A stretch of DNA of 64,000 bases, from contig JAHCHY010000005.1 in assembly GCA_026129485.1 (NCBI GenBank), positions 62,001-126,000 of the forward strand, written 5' to 3'. Positions within the stretch are counted from its first letter, which is position 1. The number at the start of each line of letters is the position of its first letter. The notes below the pieces were generated by a model that was not told where the DNA came from, searched no databases, and was given only the letters and a program-made list of their open reading frames with translations. A program made the position numbers and the translations under genes. Of this stretch, positions 1-10,459 are shown one piece after another. This DNA comes from Cyclobacteriaceae bacterium. Its GTDB lineage: Bacteria > Bacteroidota > Bacteroidia > Cytophagales > Cyclobacteriaceae.

Positions 1-1732
1 TCCATTGCTCGGTGATAGGTGCGCTGGTTTTAGTTACCGATACCGCTATGCCCGCTTGAAGCAATTCATTTTTGAATGTCGGATAGTTTTTACCGAGATC
101 ACCCGTAAGGGGAATGTAAACCAGGTTATCTTTGACATAACCGGATTCCCTGTTTTGCACAAAATCAATTTGTTTGCGAACAACTATCACGGAAATGATC
201 AGCATGACTGCAAAACCAAACTGGAACACTACCAGCAGGGTGCGCAGCGTATTGCGGTTAGCCGAAGAAACAAGCGCCCCCTTTAAAATCCCGACCGGGC
301 GAAACGATGAGAGGTATAGTGCCGGATAGCCGCCAGCTAATAAGCCTGTCAGCAAAACGAAACCCAAGGCAGCAGCCCAGAAAGTTATGTTTCCGAAATC
401 CAGCACAAGCTGTTGCTGTACCAGCACATTGAAGAAAGGAAGCACTAAATAGACTGCAAACAAGGAAAGGACACCGGCTCCCAATGCAACCAGAGCCGAT
501 TCGCATAAAAACTGCATGACGAGCGAATGACGAAAAGCGCCCGTTACTTTTCTTACAGCCACCTCTTTCGACCGCCTTTGTGCGCGGGCAGTGCTCAGGT
601 TAATAAAATTGATGCAGGCAATGGCGATCAGACAAACGCCCAGTATGCCCAGCATACGAATGATTTCGATTCGCCCCCCGGCTTGTACTCCGTTTTCAAA
701 GCGCGAATAGAGCCTCATCTTTGTTAGCGGGTACAGGAATATTTCAATGTGCTGGCCATCGGCATAGTGTTTCTTTACAATGCCTTTTACCTGCTCATCA
801 AATGAAATCAAATCCGTCCCCTCTTTCATCTTCACAAATGTGGCTACCGAATTGTTTCCCCAGAATGTATTCTTCTCGCCCAGGCTTTCGAGGAAGCTAA
901 ACGGGATCAGGTATTCAAAATTAAAATCCGTATTGGAAGGCAGGTCTTTTAATATCCCCGATACAGTGAATTCAAAACTATGGCCGGACTGACTGACCGT
1001 TACCGCCTCGCCAAACGCTTCCCTGCTGCCGAACAACTGCCGGGCAAAGCTTTCAGTCAGCACAATGGAGTTCGGGCTCTCCAGCGCTTTTGCAGGATTA
1101 CCCTCTAACAAGGGAAACGAGAATATAGTAAGGAGTGCAGGATCGGTAAACACCCCGGAAGTTTTAAGCAGCCGGGTTTCGCCAACCGTGAACAGGTGTT
1201 TGCTGTCCCACCGCGCATAGCTTATGGCTGCTTCAACAGGAGAAAATTCTTCTTCCAGCGTAGGGGCTAATATGCGGGGCGTGGTGTCCCAGCAATTGAC
1301 CTGGCCGTTTTCAAGCGCCCGGTTCCATGCTTTGTAGATGCGGTGCTTGTCGGCATGAAACTGTTCGTAGCTGAATTCGTGGGCAATCCAGAGAAAGAGT
1401 AAAATGGCCCCCGTCATTCCAAGCGCAAGCCCGGAGATATTAATGAATGAATATGCCTTGTTGCGAATCATAATCCGCGAAGCAACTTTGAAATAATTGG
1501 TTATCATATAAAAAGCAGTTAATGACAATTTTGTTTGATTGCGAAGAATAATCCCCGGCCTGAAAAATCGGATTACATTCCAGGTCAATCTTCGCTTTGC
1601 CTTCCTTTCCCCGTAAGCCTGCACATCACGATGAAATTTTTGGATCAGGTCGCCTTCAATTTCTTCATGTAAATGTTCCGGGCAGAACCATTTGAGGAAA
1701 CGTAAAGCAGATGCTGGCTTAGGATTACTCAT
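1..1732 (-). CDS. FtsX-like ABC transporter permease with prefix domain, partial (C-terminus beyond left edge)
   Basis: The minus frame stays open from an ATG at 1732 to the window edge, giving about 577 residues and no stop. It begins with the soluble prefix (residues about 8-60, with LRFLKWFCPEHL and GDLIQKFHRDV) shared with the two upstream neighbours, then a first membrane helix near residue 100, a MacB-like periplasmic domain, and the start of the FtsX helices (NLSTARAQRRSKEVAVRK). Its ATG lies inside the end of the preceding gene (8-bp overlap), so the two are translationally coupled in the PadR-led operon. FtsX/MacB permeases couple an ATPase to envelope processes such as extrusion of peptides or drugs; the substrate is unknown and no ATPase gene is nearby. 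Confidence 0.9.
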   Translation of the reverse strand, partial: MSNPKPASALRFLKWFCPEHLHEEIEGDLIQKFHRDVQAYGERKAKRRLTWNVIRFFRPGIILRNQTKLSLTAFYMITNYFKVASRIMIRNKAYSFINISGLALGMTGAILLFLWIAHEFSYEQFHADKHRIYKAWNRALENGQVNCWDTTPRILAPTLEEEFSPVEAAISYARWDSKHLFTVGETRLLKTSGVFTDPALLTIFSFPLLEGNPAKALESPNSIVLTESFARQLFGSREAFGEAVTVSQSGHSFEFTVSGILKDLPSNTDFNFEYLIPFSFLESLGEKNTFWGNNSVATFVKMKEGTDLISFDEQVKGIVKKHYADGQHIEIFLYPLTKMRLYSRFENGVQAGGRIEIIRMLGILGVCLIAIACINFINLSTARAQRRSKEVAVRKVTGAFRHSLVMQFLCESALVALGAGVLSLFAVYLVLPFFNVLVQQQLVLDFGNITFWAAALGFVLLTGLLAGGYPALYLSSFRPVGILKGALVSSANRNTLRTLLVVFQFGFAVMLIISVIVVRKQIDFVQNRESGYVKDNLVYIPLTGDLGKNYPTFKNELLQAGIAVSVTKTSAPITEQW

Positions 1733-4361
1733 TTTTCAAAGAGTTAACTGGATTGGAAGTTGCCGCACGCAAAGTCTGAAAACCAATTGTACACATAGCA
1801 GTAACAAGCAGTAAGAATAACGGAATCAAAAACAAATCAAATGACAACTTCATTCGGTAAGGAAATTGTTCCATCCACTTATTTACGCCCCACCATATAA
1901 CAGGAAAGGCAATCAAACTACTAACCATGATTGGTCGTAAAAACTGACGAGTGAGCAGCATTACTATTGAGTTCACTGTAGCGCCCAACACTTTACGAAT
2001 ACTTATTTCCTTCAATCTATGAAGCGTGGCAAAGGAAGCCAATCCCCATAACCCCAGACATCCAATAGTTACGGCAAGCACAGAAAAAATACTAAAGAGC
2101 TGACCAATTCGAGCCTCTTCCTTGTATTGCGCATTGAATGTGTCGTCCATGAAATAGTATGAAAAGGTATCATCTGGAAAACTGTTGTTGTAGGCCGACT
2201 TTATTAAATCAATATTATTCCGAATATCTCCATTCAATTTAATCGAAATGCTGGTAGCAGATATTTTCTCAGCGTGGAAAATCATAGGAGCAAAGGGTTG
2301 CTTTAATGAATTCCAGTGATGGTTTTTCACGACTCCGATTACGGAGTGGGTGCCAAAAGGAGTTATTATTTTTCCTTTGAGCGCATCCTTATTTGTTCCA
2401 AGATTAAAAACTTTAACTGCTTCCTCATTGATAACAACCGACTCCATTTCAGAATTAACCTGAGGATTCCAGGCCTTTCCTTCAATCAAAGGAATATTAT
2501 ACAAGTCAATAAAATCAGGATCGACCCAATAAATATTTCCGATTCGATTTTCTTCTACCGGACTTCCTTCTTTTCGCATTCCACTGCTCACGCTGGCATC
2601 TTCACCGGGTAAAGAAAAAGAAGTACAGATATTATCCACAAATGATAATTGCCTGATTTCATTTTTAAAGGAAAAAACTCTTTCTTCAATGTCTTTGCGT
2701 TCTGACAACTCTGGCCCTTTCACAATTATTATCTGGCTGGTGTCAAGACTTTTCTCCTGATCTTTCATAAAGGCAACCTGTTTGTAAATAGCATAAGTAG
2801 CGATGAGCAACATCAGCGAAGCTGAGAATTGAAATGTTACTAAGTTGTTGCGCAGCGAAAAACCCTTTGCCTTCTTCACTATTTTCCCTTTGATCACTTC
2901 CGATGCCTTATAGGAAGAAAGTAACAACGCGGGATAGATTCCCGCGCCAAACGTTCCGGCTAAAAAAAGTACAGCAATAATTATCCAAAGAGCAGGATCA
3001 AGAAAGTTGAAAACGAGCGATTGCTCAATCAACTGATTCAGCATAGGCAAAGTCATCCGGGCTAAAATCAATGCAAGGGATATACTGATCAGGTTTATTA
3101 TGGCTGACTCAAAAACAAACTGAAAGATCAATTGTCCTCTGAAAACTCCGAGCACTTTTTTAACACCCACTTCTCTGGCCCTTTCCATGGCACGGGCGGT
3201 CGATAAGTTGATATAGTTGACCCAGGCGATAAGCAGGATAAAAATGGCCAGTACTGCAAAGAAATAAATCATTTTCCAGTGACTTCCCGGATTTTCCAGA
3301 TCGGGCGAGTAGTGAATATCAAGAAGAGGTTGAAACTGGAGATTTGATTTACTCTTAATGCTCTTGTCGCTCCCCTGGTATTTTTTAACGAAAGCGGGAA
3401 TTCGTTCATTTAACTGAAACATATCCGATGAAGGATTCGACTCAAGATAGGTATGAAAGTTATCCCAGCGTGAATTGTCGTTTCGATAAAAATCAATTTG
3501 CAAAAGAGCTTGCATGGGTAAGAGCAGATCAAATTTGAAATGAGAATTAGCCGGCACATCCTCTACTACTGCGCTTACTTCGTATGATCCGGGAATCCAG
3601 CCATCTTCCAGTGTCACTATTTTACCAATAGGGTTGGCGGAAGCGCCAAAATATTTTAAGGCAATTGACTGTGTAATGACAACCGAGTTTGGGTTCGCCA
3701 GTGCCGTTCTTGAGTTTCCTTGTATGAATTTAAAAGTAAACATATCAAGAAAGGTACTGTCTGCAATCAGCATAACAGACTCTTTAAACTTTCGATGATT
3801 TTGAGAATCATCATCGATGGTGACAACACTACCATTGTGATGAATGCGACTAAATCTCCTGAATTCAGGAAAATCATTTAATATGTTTGGTCCGAGATCA
3901 TATCCGCAGAACGATTCCGTTTTTCCATCTGTATAAAATGAACTGACTACTCTGTATATATTTTTAGCGTTAGTGTGACTGCTTTCAAAACTCGTTTCAA
4001 ACTCTACATACTTGGCGATTACAAGACATGCCGACATGCCTATCGCCAAACCAAAAACGTTGATGAGCGAATATGCTTTTCGTTTCAATAAATTCCGAAT
4101 TGTTATTTTAAAATAATTTTGAAGTATAGTAAACTGAATTAAGTCCATCGAAATCATATTTCTCATTAAAATCCCCGGCCTGAAAAACCGTATCACATTC
4201 CAGGTCAATCTTCGTTTTGCTTTCCTTTCTCCGTAAACATTTACATCACGATGAAATTTTTGGATAAGGTCGCCTTCGATTTCTTCGTATAAATGAGCCG
4301 GGCAGAACCATTTTAGGAAACGTAATGAAGACTTGGGGAGATTTGGGTTATTCTCGTTCAT
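1725..4361 (-). CDS. FtsX-like ABC transporter permease with prefix domain
   Basis: This 878-residue protein has a cytoplasmic prefix (about 1-75), a first transmembrane helix around 95-115 (YSLINVFGLAIGMSACLVIA), a large periplasmic MacB-like domain, a helix group starting near 400 (YINLSTARAMERAREVGVKK), a second periplasmic domain, and C-terminal helices with the FtsX signature LKEISIRKVLGATVNSIV. This is the usual duplicated layout of Bacteroidota permeases of this class. It starts 2 nt after the stop of the upstream paralogue and overlaps the downstream one by 8 bp. Function is inferred from the family only: an inner-membrane permease acting on the envelope. No ATP-binding subunit is encoded in the operon. 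Confidence 0.92.
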   Translation of the reverse strand: MNENNPNLPKSSLRFLKWFCPAHLYEEIEGDLIQKFHRDVNVYGERKAKRRLTWNVIRFFRPGILMRNMISMDLIQFTILQNYFKITIRNLLKRKAYSLINVFGLAIGMSACLVIAKYVEFETSFESSHTNAKNIYRVVSSFYTDGKTESFCGYDLGPNILNDFPEFRRFSRIHHNGSVVTIDDDSQNHRKFKESVMLIADSTFLDMFTFKFIQGNSRTALANPNSVVITQSIALKYFGASANPIGKIVTLEDGWIPGSYEVSAVVEDVPANSHFKFDLLLPMQALLQIDFYRNDNSRWDNFHTYLESNPSSDMFQLNERIPAFVKKYQGSDKSIKSKSNLQFQPLLDIHYSPDLENPGSHWKMIYFFAVLAIFILLIAWVNYINLSTARAMERAREVGVKKVLGVFRGQLIFQFVFESAIINLISISLALILARMTLPMLNQLIEQSLVFNFLDPALWIIIAVLFLAGTFGAGIYPALLLSSYKASEVIKGKIVKKAKGFSLRNNLVTFQFSASLMLLIATYAIYKQVAFMKDQEKSLDTSQIIIVKGPELSERKDIEERVFSFKNEIRQLSFVDNICTSFSLPGEDASVSSGMRKEGSPVEENRIGNIYWVDPDFIDLYNIPLIEGKAWNPQVNSEMESVVINEEAVKVFNLGTNKDALKGKIITPFGTHSVIGVVKNHHWNSLKQPFAPMIFHAEKISATSISIKLNGDIRNNIDLIKSAYNNSFPDDTFSYYFMDDTFNAQYKEEARIGQLFSIFSVLAVTIGCLGLWGLASFATLHRLKEISIRKVLGATVNSIVMLLTRQFLRPIMVSSLIAFPVIWWGVNKWMEQFPYRMKLSFDLFLIPLFLLLVTAMCTIGFQTLRAATSNPVNSLKNE

Positions 4362-4363
4362 CG

Positions 4364-7009
4364 TTATTCATATTTCAAACTATCAACAGGATTTGCCCGT
4401 GCCGTTTTGAGCGATTGAAACAGGATTGTCAGAAAAACAAAACCCAAAGCTGCCAGCGTGATGATTAGATAAAGCGTGTAATTCAGTTCAGTGCGATAAG
4501 CAAAATTATCTAACCACCGGTTGATTGCCCAGTAGGAAAATGGAGCAACAATAACGGCAGAAAGCATAACCAGCAACAGTGTGGTTTTTGATAACAGGTG
4601 AATAATATCCGGAATGTTTGCCCCTAATACTTTCCTAATCCCTATTTCTTTGGTTCGCTGTGTGGCGGTGAATGCGGAAAGCCCGACAAGGCCAAGCAAC
4701 GAGATAAAGATGCAGATATACATCAGCAACGAGAGGAGCTTGTTTTGATTAATGTCAGCCCTGTATTGTTCGTTGAACTTTTGATCTAAAAAGAAATATT
4801 CAAAAGGGCGACTGTCATAGCCCGACCACTTATCTTTTACATAAGCAATCGTACCGGGCAGGTCATGACCGGCTAACCTGATTTGCAGAAAGCCTGCATC
4901 CCAATGCCCCTTTATAATGAACATGGGGTCAACCCCCTGGTATAGTGCGTTTACATTAAAATCTTTCACAACACCAATAACCTCTCCCGGATTTTCTCCC
5001 TCCCATAACGTTACTTTCTTACCTAAAGGGTCATTACCCCAACCCATTAATTTTACCGCAGACTCATTTGCGATATAGACGCCCTCCATGTCAGCATCCG
5101 GGCCGGGCTGAAAATCGCGTCCATTAATGAGCTTCAAACCCATCGACTTTAAATAGTCATCCCCTACGGACATCCCTAAGATGCCTCCATACTGCTGCAT
5201 TCCGTCAGGGCTTTCACCATACATTATGTTACTTCCAATGCCCAGCCCCATCACATTTTCTGATGCCGTAACAGCTTCAATATTGGGATTACTAAACAGT
5301 TCATTTTTTATTATCGGTAATTGGCGTATCATTAACGTATCCCTTAAAGGAATAACCAATACGTTATCTTTATTGAAGCCGAGGTCTTTGTTCATGATAA
5401 AATGAATCTGGTCGCGCATGAAGAAAGTACAGGCCACAACAAACATGGAAACGGAGAACTGAACAGTCATTAATACATTCCTGAACAACTGACCCGATTT
5501 ACTGTTTTTATATACGCCTTTCAATGCCTTAACAGCCGGTATGTTAGTGAGGTAAAATGCAGGATATAATCCAGACAGAAGACCAATGCACAACGTCATG
5601 AACAGCGACCCAAACAACAGCAAAGGATTATTCAGAAAATCCAGCGTAAGATTTTTATTAATGAGTTGATTAAAAGAACTTCCTTCCAATAAGACCGCCA
5701 CTAAGAGAATAGCCAGAATACAGGAAACGAGAGAAAGCAACAGCGATTCGCTTAGTGTTGAGAGCAACAACCCACGCTTAGACGATCCTGTTATTTTTCT
5801 TACCCCAATCTCGGCAGCACGGTTAGCAGCTTTGGCCGTGGAAAGGTTCATGTAATTGATGCACGCCAGCACAATGATGAAAAAACCGATACCTGCAAGC
5901 GCATAGAGATAGTTCAGGTTACCTTCCTGCTCACCATCCTGGAGATGGGAATAAAAATGAATATCAGCCAGTTGTTCCAGGATTGGAATATTTTCACCGG
6001 AAGCTTCATCTCCTGCTTCTTTGAAATAAGTATCATAAACAGCAGAGAACTTATCGTAAAAATCCTGAACATTATAATTATCCTGTAACAGCAGGTAAGT
6101 ATAGACATCAGGATTCCAGAATAGAAGCGAGATCGGTTTTCCATTCTCTATTGTAGAAGTCCAGTTTTCACGTATTTCGTCTAATCCGGATAAAAGAAAA
6201 TCGAATTTGAGATGCGTATTTTCAGGAATATCCCTGATGACACCGGTAATACCCCTGGGAACATGATTAATGACAAGCGTCTTGCCTAACGGATCAGGAT
6301 CGTTAAAATATTTTTTAGCCATTGACTGCGTGATGACTACACTATGACGGTTATTCAGGCACGTATTGACATCTCCATAAATGAATTCGTGATCGAACAA
6401 CTGGAAATAAGCATCGTCCGCCTGTATCAATCGATCTTCATAAAATGCTTTTTCTTCTTCATCGTCTTCTTTCCGTACCAACTGCCGATCCATTCTTATG
6501 ATCCGGGTCATCGCTTCAATTTCAGGAAACCCTTCTTTCAGAACAGGTCCGAGTTCGCGGGCGGTAATTCCAATGTACTCATCAACACCCGTAATTTTAT
6601 AATGGCTTCCAAGACGATAGATTCTTTTTTGATTGGCATAGTGTTGGTCATACGTGAGATCATTTTGCAAAATCAAAAGCAGGATAATGCCTACGGCAAT
6701 TCCCAATGAAAGTCCGAGGATATTCAATGTGGAAAAGAACTTGTTTCTCAAAAAAATACGGATAGAAAATTTTAAATGATAGCGCAGCATATCCCATTGG
6801 TTTAGTTCGACTGAAAACTTATTTCTTAAAATAATCCCCGGCCTGAAAAACCGTATTACATTCCAAAGCAGTTTTCGTTTTGCTTTTCTTTCCCCGTAAG
6901 CCTGCACATCACGATGAAATTTTTGGATAAGGTCGCCTTCGATTTCTTCGTATAGATGATCGGGGCAGAACCATTTGAGGAGGCGGAGGGGTAATCTGTT
7001 TTCTTTCAT
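4364..7009 (-). CDS. FtsX-like ABC transporter permease with prefix domain
   Basis: This 881-residue paralogue of the next two genes is the first permease of the operon. It carries the prefix (LRLLKWFCPDHLYEEIEGDL at about 7-26), a first helix near 100-120 (LGLSLGIAVGIILLLIL), a MacB-like domain, the motif YMNLSTAKAANRAAEIGVRK near 390, and C-terminal helices with TKEIGIRKVLGANIPDII. The ATG at 7009 lies 54 nt downstream of the padR stop, with a 40-bp palindrome between them. It is probably cotranscribed with padR, in line with the common pairing of PadR regulators with prefix-domain permeases. The substrate is unknown. Confidence 0.92.
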   Translation of the reverse strand: MKENRLPLRLLKWFCPDHLYEEIEGDLIQKFHRDVQAYGERKAKRKLLWNVIRFFRPGIILRNKFSVELNQWDMLRYHLKFSIRIFLRNKFFSTLNILGLSLGIAVGIILLLILQNDLTYDQHYANQKRIYRLGSHYKITGVDEYIGITARELGPVLKEGFPEIEAMTRIIRMDRQLVRKEDDEEEKAFYEDRLIQADDAYFQLFDHEFIYGDVNTCLNNRHSVVITQSMAKKYFNDPDPLGKTLVINHVPRGITGVIRDIPENTHLKFDFLLSGLDEIRENWTSTIENGKPISLLFWNPDVYTYLLLQDNYNVQDFYDKFSAVYDTYFKEAGDEASGENIPILEQLADIHFYSHLQDGEQEGNLNYLYALAGIGFFIIVLACINYMNLSTAKAANRAAEIGVRKITGSSKRGLLLSTLSESLLLSLVSCILAILLVAVLLEGSSFNQLINKNLTLDFLNNPLLLFGSLFMTLCIGLLSGLYPAFYLTNIPAVKALKGVYKNSKSGQLFRNVLMTVQFSVSMFVVACTFFMRDQIHFIMNKDLGFNKDNVLVIPLRDTLMIRQLPIIKNELFSNPNIEAVTASENVMGLGIGSNIMYGESPDGMQQYGGILGMSVGDDYLKSMGLKLINGRDFQPGPDADMEGVYIANESAVKLMGWGNDPLGKKVTLWEGENPGEVIGVVKDFNVNALYQGVDPMFIIKGHWDAGFLQIRLAGHDLPGTIAYVKDKWSGYDSRPFEYFFLDQKFNEQYRADINQNKLLSLLMYICIFISLLGLVGLSAFTATQRTKEIGIRKVLGANIPDIIHLLSKTTLLLVMLSAVIVAPFSYWAINRWLDNFAYRTELNYTLYLIITLAALGFVFLTILFQSLKTARANPVDSLKYE

Positions 7010-7020
7010 GTGTGTAGTCC

Positions 7021-7060
7021 GTTTCCGGTTTCCAGTTACCGGTAACTGGCAACCGGAAAC
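7021..7060. repeat. Near-perfect 40-bp palindrome between padR and the FtsX gene
   Basis: The two 20-bp halves (7021-7040 and 7041-7060) are reverse complements except for one pair (7031/7050). The words are built on GTTTCCGGTT and CCAGTTACC. It can form a 20-bp hairpin with almost no loop between the padR stop and the permease ATG. There is no U-tract on the minus strand, so it is not a normal terminator. It may attenuate or stabilise the message, or be a dispersed intergenic repeat. Confidence 0.85.
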
Positions 7061-7063
7061 ACT

Positions 7064-7396
7064 TTATACGCTTACTATCTTCAACTGCGGTACAAGTTTC
7101 CACAAATCCAGCCGCGCTTCTTTCATGGCCTTCAGCATGGCCAGCCCTGCATTGGTGATCGTGTAAATTCGTTTTCTGCGTCCCCCGCGTTCCTGTGTGC
7201 CACCGCCCATCTTTGATTTCAGATAGCCTTTATCCTCCAGGCGGTAGAGCGTAACATGCACTGCGCTCAGGTTCACCTCGCGTTTCAGGCGTGTTTCAAT
7301 TTCTTCAGCAATAGCCGCCCCATAGGCGTCCTCCTGCAAGGCGGCCACCATGGTCAAAACCAGTTCCTCGAATTCTCCTAAATAATCTTTAGCCAT
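7064..7396 (-). CDS. PadR family transcriptional regulator
   Basis: This 110-residue protein has the PadR winged-helix layout: GEFEELVLTMVAALQEDAYGAAIAEEI (about 5-31), then the recognition helix and wing VNLSAVHVTLYRLEDKGYLKSKMGGGTQERGGRRKRIYTIT (about 41-81), and a C-terminal dimerisation helix. PadR proteins are usually dimeric repressors of adjacent membrane-protein genes. It heads the minus-strand operon of three FtsX permeases and most likely controls it and itself. A TTAAGT/ACTTAA inverted repeat lies just upstream. The ligand is unknown. Confidence 0.93.
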   Translation of the reverse strand: MAKDYLGEFEELVLTMVAALQEDAYGAAIAEEIETRLKREVNLSAVHVTLYRLEDKGYLKSKMGGGTQERGGRRKRIYTITNAGLAMLKAMKEARLDLWKLVPQLKIVSV

Positions 7397-7414
7397 ATAT
7401 ATGCTTATATTTTG

Positions 7415-7435
7415 TTAAGTAAATGTATAACTTAA
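7415..7435. promoter_or_regulatory. Possible PadR operator upstream of padR
   Basis: TTAAGT (7415-7420) and ACTTAA (7430-7435) form an inverted repeat with a 9-bp AT-rich gap, 19 bp upstream of the padR ATG. A TAcaTTTA sequence on the minus strand, close to the Bacteroidota -7 element, falls within it. Autoregulation is inferred from position only. Confidence 0.4.
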
Positions 7436-7495
7436 ATCTATTTGATTTACATCCACTCGTTAAAAAGATTTGGAAATAGTTTGAGGAGAGTTCTT

Positions 7496-10333
7496 CTAAC
7501 TGAGTTTTTCTTTCAAAAACTCTGCTGTATAGCTGTCTTTGGCTTTCTTCACCATGTCTTCGGGGATGCCTTCAAATAACAATTTGCCGCCTTTCTTTTC
7601 TCCGCCTTCGGGGCCGAGGTCGATGATCCAGTCGGCACATTTGATCACTTCTAAGTTGTGTTCGATCACGATTACCGAATGTCCCTGATCGACCAGCGCG
7701 TTGATGGCTTTGAGTAATTTGGAAATATCATGAAAGTGCAGGCCGGTGGTGGGCTCATCAAATATGAAAAGCATGTTGCCGTTTGCGTCTGAATTGTTCT
7801 TTCCCAGAAACGAAGCGAGCTTTACGCGCTGCGCTTCACCACCTGATAAAGAGTTGGAAGATTGCCCCAGCTTTACATAACCCAAACCCACTTCATACAA
7901 CGGAAGGATGCGTTCATAAACAGGTTTTTTGTCTTCAAAAAACTCAAGGCCTTCCTCCACCGTCATGTCCAGCACATCGGCAATGTTTTTGCCCTTGTGC
8001 TGCACTTCCAGCACTTCCTGCTTAAAGCGTTTGCCTCCGCAGCTTTCACATTTCAGAAAGATGTCGGCCATGAACTGCATTTCAATTTTTATCTCGCCTT
8101 CGCCTTCGCAGGTTTCGCAGCGACCGCCTTCCACGTTAAACGAAAAGTGCGAGGGCTTGTAGCCACGCTGCTTGCTCAACGGCTGATCGGCATAGAGGTT
8201 GCGAATGGCATCGTAGGCTTTTACATAGCTGATCGGGTTGGAGCGCGATGATTTTCCAATCGGGTTCTGATCCACAAATTCAACCTGCGCAATTTTATTG
8301 ATGTCGCCTTCCAGTCTGTCATATCTTCCCGGTGTTTCCGCCACCGAACCGCTTACCCGGCCCAAAGCCGGGTACAATATTTTTTTGATCAATGTTGACT
8401 TCCCCGAACCGCTTACACCCGTTACCACCGTAAGCACCCCCAGCGGAAACTTCACTGTAAGATTTTTCAGATTGTTTTCGCGGGCCCCAACAACAGTTAC
8501 GGCATCTTTCCACTTTCTGCGGATTTTCGGAACCGGTATTTTTTCTGTTCCCGTCAGGTAATCTACTGTGTGCGATTTTACCTTTTTATTCAATTCGCTT
8601 TGCGACCCCTGGAAGATCAGCTCCCCACCGTGTGAACCGGCATCCGGCCCAATGTCGATGATCTGGTCGGCTGCCCGCATAATTTCTTCTTCGTGCTCTA
8701 CTACAATCACCGTGTTGCCCATATCGCGCAGCGATTTTAACACCTCCACCATCCGGGTGGTATCGCGCGGGTGCAGGCCAATGCTCGGTTCGTCCATAAT
8801 ATACATGGAGCCCACCAGCGCACTGCCAAGCGAGGTAGCGAGCTTGATGCGCTGAAACTCTCCACCCGATAAAGTTGCCGTTACACGATTGAGCGTTAAA
8901 TAACCAAGCCCTACCTTATCCATATACTCCAACCGTGATTTGATTTCGGTAAGAATGCGCTCTGAAATTTTCTGCTCATACGCAGGCAGCTTCAGCATAT
9001 TGAAAAATGCCAGTGTTTCTTCAATGGGCATCAGCACCAGGTCGGTAATAGAAATATCGGCAATCTTTACATAGGCTGCATCTTTGCGCAGCTTGGTTCC
9101 CCGGCAGTCGGGGCAGGTGGTTCTTCCGCGGTAACGCGAAAGCATTACGCGATATTGAATCTTATGTGTTTTGGATTCGAGGTATTTAAAAAAGTCATGA
9201 ATGCCATCGAAGTATTCGTTGCCCTGCCACAACAGGTCGCGTTGCTTTTGTGTAAGCTCCGCGTAAGCGCGGTGGATAGGAAAATCGAATTTGATCCCGT
9301 TTTTGATCAAAGGCTTGGCCCATTCGCTCATTACTTCTCCCCGCCACGGTGCAATGGCGCCTTCATAGACTGAAAGACTTTTATCGGGAATAACGAGGTC
9401 TTCATCAATGCCCAGAATTTTTCCGAAACCCTCGCACGTGGCACAGGCCCCGTAAGGATTGTTGAAGCTAAATAAGTTGATAGAAGGCTCGGTAAACGTA
9501 ATGCCATCCAGCTCAAAGCGATCGGAAAAGTTGTGTTTCTTCTGTCCTTCTACATACACCACGCAATCGCCCTGTCCTTCAAAGAAAGCAGTCTGCACCG
9601 AATCAGAAAGGCGGAAGGTAAGATCTTCATCGCTGGCGTTTACAGCTGCACGGTCGATGAGGATTTCATATTCATCAGCAATCTTTAGCTTCGCACTCTT
9701 TTTTGCTGATTCACCCGGTAATAACTCTTCAATAAACTTTACTTCACCGTTTATTAACACACGGGCAAAGCCTTTGCTCAGCAACAGGTTCAGCTCATCT
9801 GCCAGCTTGCGACCTTTGCTTATTTTAAGCGGGCAGGCCACCATGATGCGAGTACCTTCCTTTTGCCGGTTAATGAAGTCCACAACCCCCGTAACGGTAT
9901 CGCGTTTTACTTCTTTGCCGCTTACGGACGAATACGTTTTGCCTACACGCGCAAAGAGCAGCTTGAGGTAATCGTAAATTTCGGTAGTAGTGCCTACAGT
10001 GGAGCGCGGGTTCCGGGTGTTTACCTTTTGCTCGATGGCAATGGCAGGCGAAACTCCTTTAATATAATCTACCTCGGGTTTTTCCATTCGCCCCAAAAAC
10101 TGGCGCGCATACGAGCTTAAGCTTTCCACGTACATGCGCTGGCCTTCGGCAAAAAGGGTATCGAATGCCAGTGAAGATTTACCCGATCCGGAAAGGCCGG
10201 TAACGACCACCAGCCTGTTGCGGGGTATGGCCACGCTCAGGTTTTTGAGGTTGTTAACCCGGGCCCGCTTAATAATAATGTATTCCTTGGGGTCGAGGTC
10301 GTCTAAAAATGAATCGTTGGAAATGGCGTGCAT
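7496..10333 (-). CDS. uvrA: Excinuclease ABC subunit UvrA
   Basis: UvrA is the DNA-damage sensor of nucleotide excision repair; it works as a dimer with UvrB. Two ABC modules are visible: Walker [10 protein letters not shown] near residue 46 and GVSGSGKST near 639, with signature motifs LSGGEFQR and LSGGEAQR. Zinc-binding cysteine pairs occur as CATC (about 297), CPDC (about 407) and CETC/CESC in the C-terminal half. Length, about 945 residues, is normal. I chose the ATG at 10333 over an in-frame TTG four codons upstream; a perfect TAatTTTG box at 10343-10350 overlaps that TTG. It appears monocistronic. Confidence 0.97.
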   Translation of the reverse strand: MHAISNDSFLDDLDPKEYIIIKRARVNNLKNLSVAIPRNRLVVVTGLSGSGKSSLAFDTLFAEGQRMYVESLSSYARQFLGRMEKPEVDYIKGVSPAIAIEQKVNTRNPRSTVGTTTEIYDYLKLLFARVGKTYSSVSGKEVKRDTVTGVVDFINRQKEGTRIMVACPLKISKGRKLADELNLLLSKGFARVLINGEVKFIEELLPGESAKKSAKLKIADEYEILIDRAAVNASDEDLTFRLSDSVQTAFFEGQGDCVVYVEGQKKHNFSDRFELDGITFTEPSINLFSFNNPYGACATCEGFGKILGIDEDLVIPDKSLSVYEGAIAPWRGEVMSEWAKPLIKNGIKFDFPIHRAYAELTQKQRDLLWQGNEYFDGIHDFFKYLESKTHKIQYRVMLSRYRGRTTCPDCRGTKLRKDAAYVKIADISITDLVLMPIEETLAFFNMLKLPAYEQKISERILTEIKSRLEYMDKVGLGYLTLNRVTATLSGGEFQRIKLATSLGSALVGSMYIMDEPSIGLHPRDTTRMVEVLKSLRDMGNTVIVVEHEEEIMRAADQIIDIGPDAGSHGGELIFQGSQSELNKKVKSHTVDYLTGTEKIPVPKIRRKWKDAVTVVGARENNLKNLTVKFPLGVLTVVTGVSGSGKSTLIKKILYPALGRVSGSVAETPGRYDRLEGDINKIAQVEFVDQNPIGKSSRSNPISYVKAYDAIRNLYADQPLSKQRGYKPSHFSFNVEGGRCETCEGEGEIKIEMQFMADIFLKCESCGGKRFKQEVLEVQHKGKNIADVLDMTVEEGLEFFEDKKPVYERILPLYEVGLGYVKLGQSSNSLSGGEAQRVKLASFLGKNNSDANGNMLFIFDEPTTGLHFHDISKLLKAINALVDQGHSVIVIEHNLEVIKCADWIIDLGPEGGEKKGGKLLFEGIPEDMVKKAKDSYTAEFLKEKLS

Positions 10334-10406
10334 GCGAAACGGCAAAATTAAAAAATCATAGAGGCTTGTCCTATGGAACCCGTAAAGATGAACTAACCTT
10401 TAAACA

Positions 10407-10438
10407 AAACACCACCCTATGGTGTTAAGGTGGTGTTT
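10407..10438 (-). terminator. Hairpin terminator after the acidic small protein gene
   Basis: AAACACCACC (10407-10416) pairs perfectly with GGTGGTGTTT (10429-10438), a 10-bp stem with a 12-nt loop. T-rich sequence follows on both strands, so it can end the minus-strand transcript of the acidic protein just upstream of uvrA, and may act in both directions. Confidence 0.75.
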
Positions 10439-10459
10439 TTTATTTTTCACGATTTGAAA

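Noticed and set aside
9459-9971. 170-codon open frame on the plus strand
   Set aside because: It is antisense to uvrA and has the S/R/P-rich composition of shadow frames.
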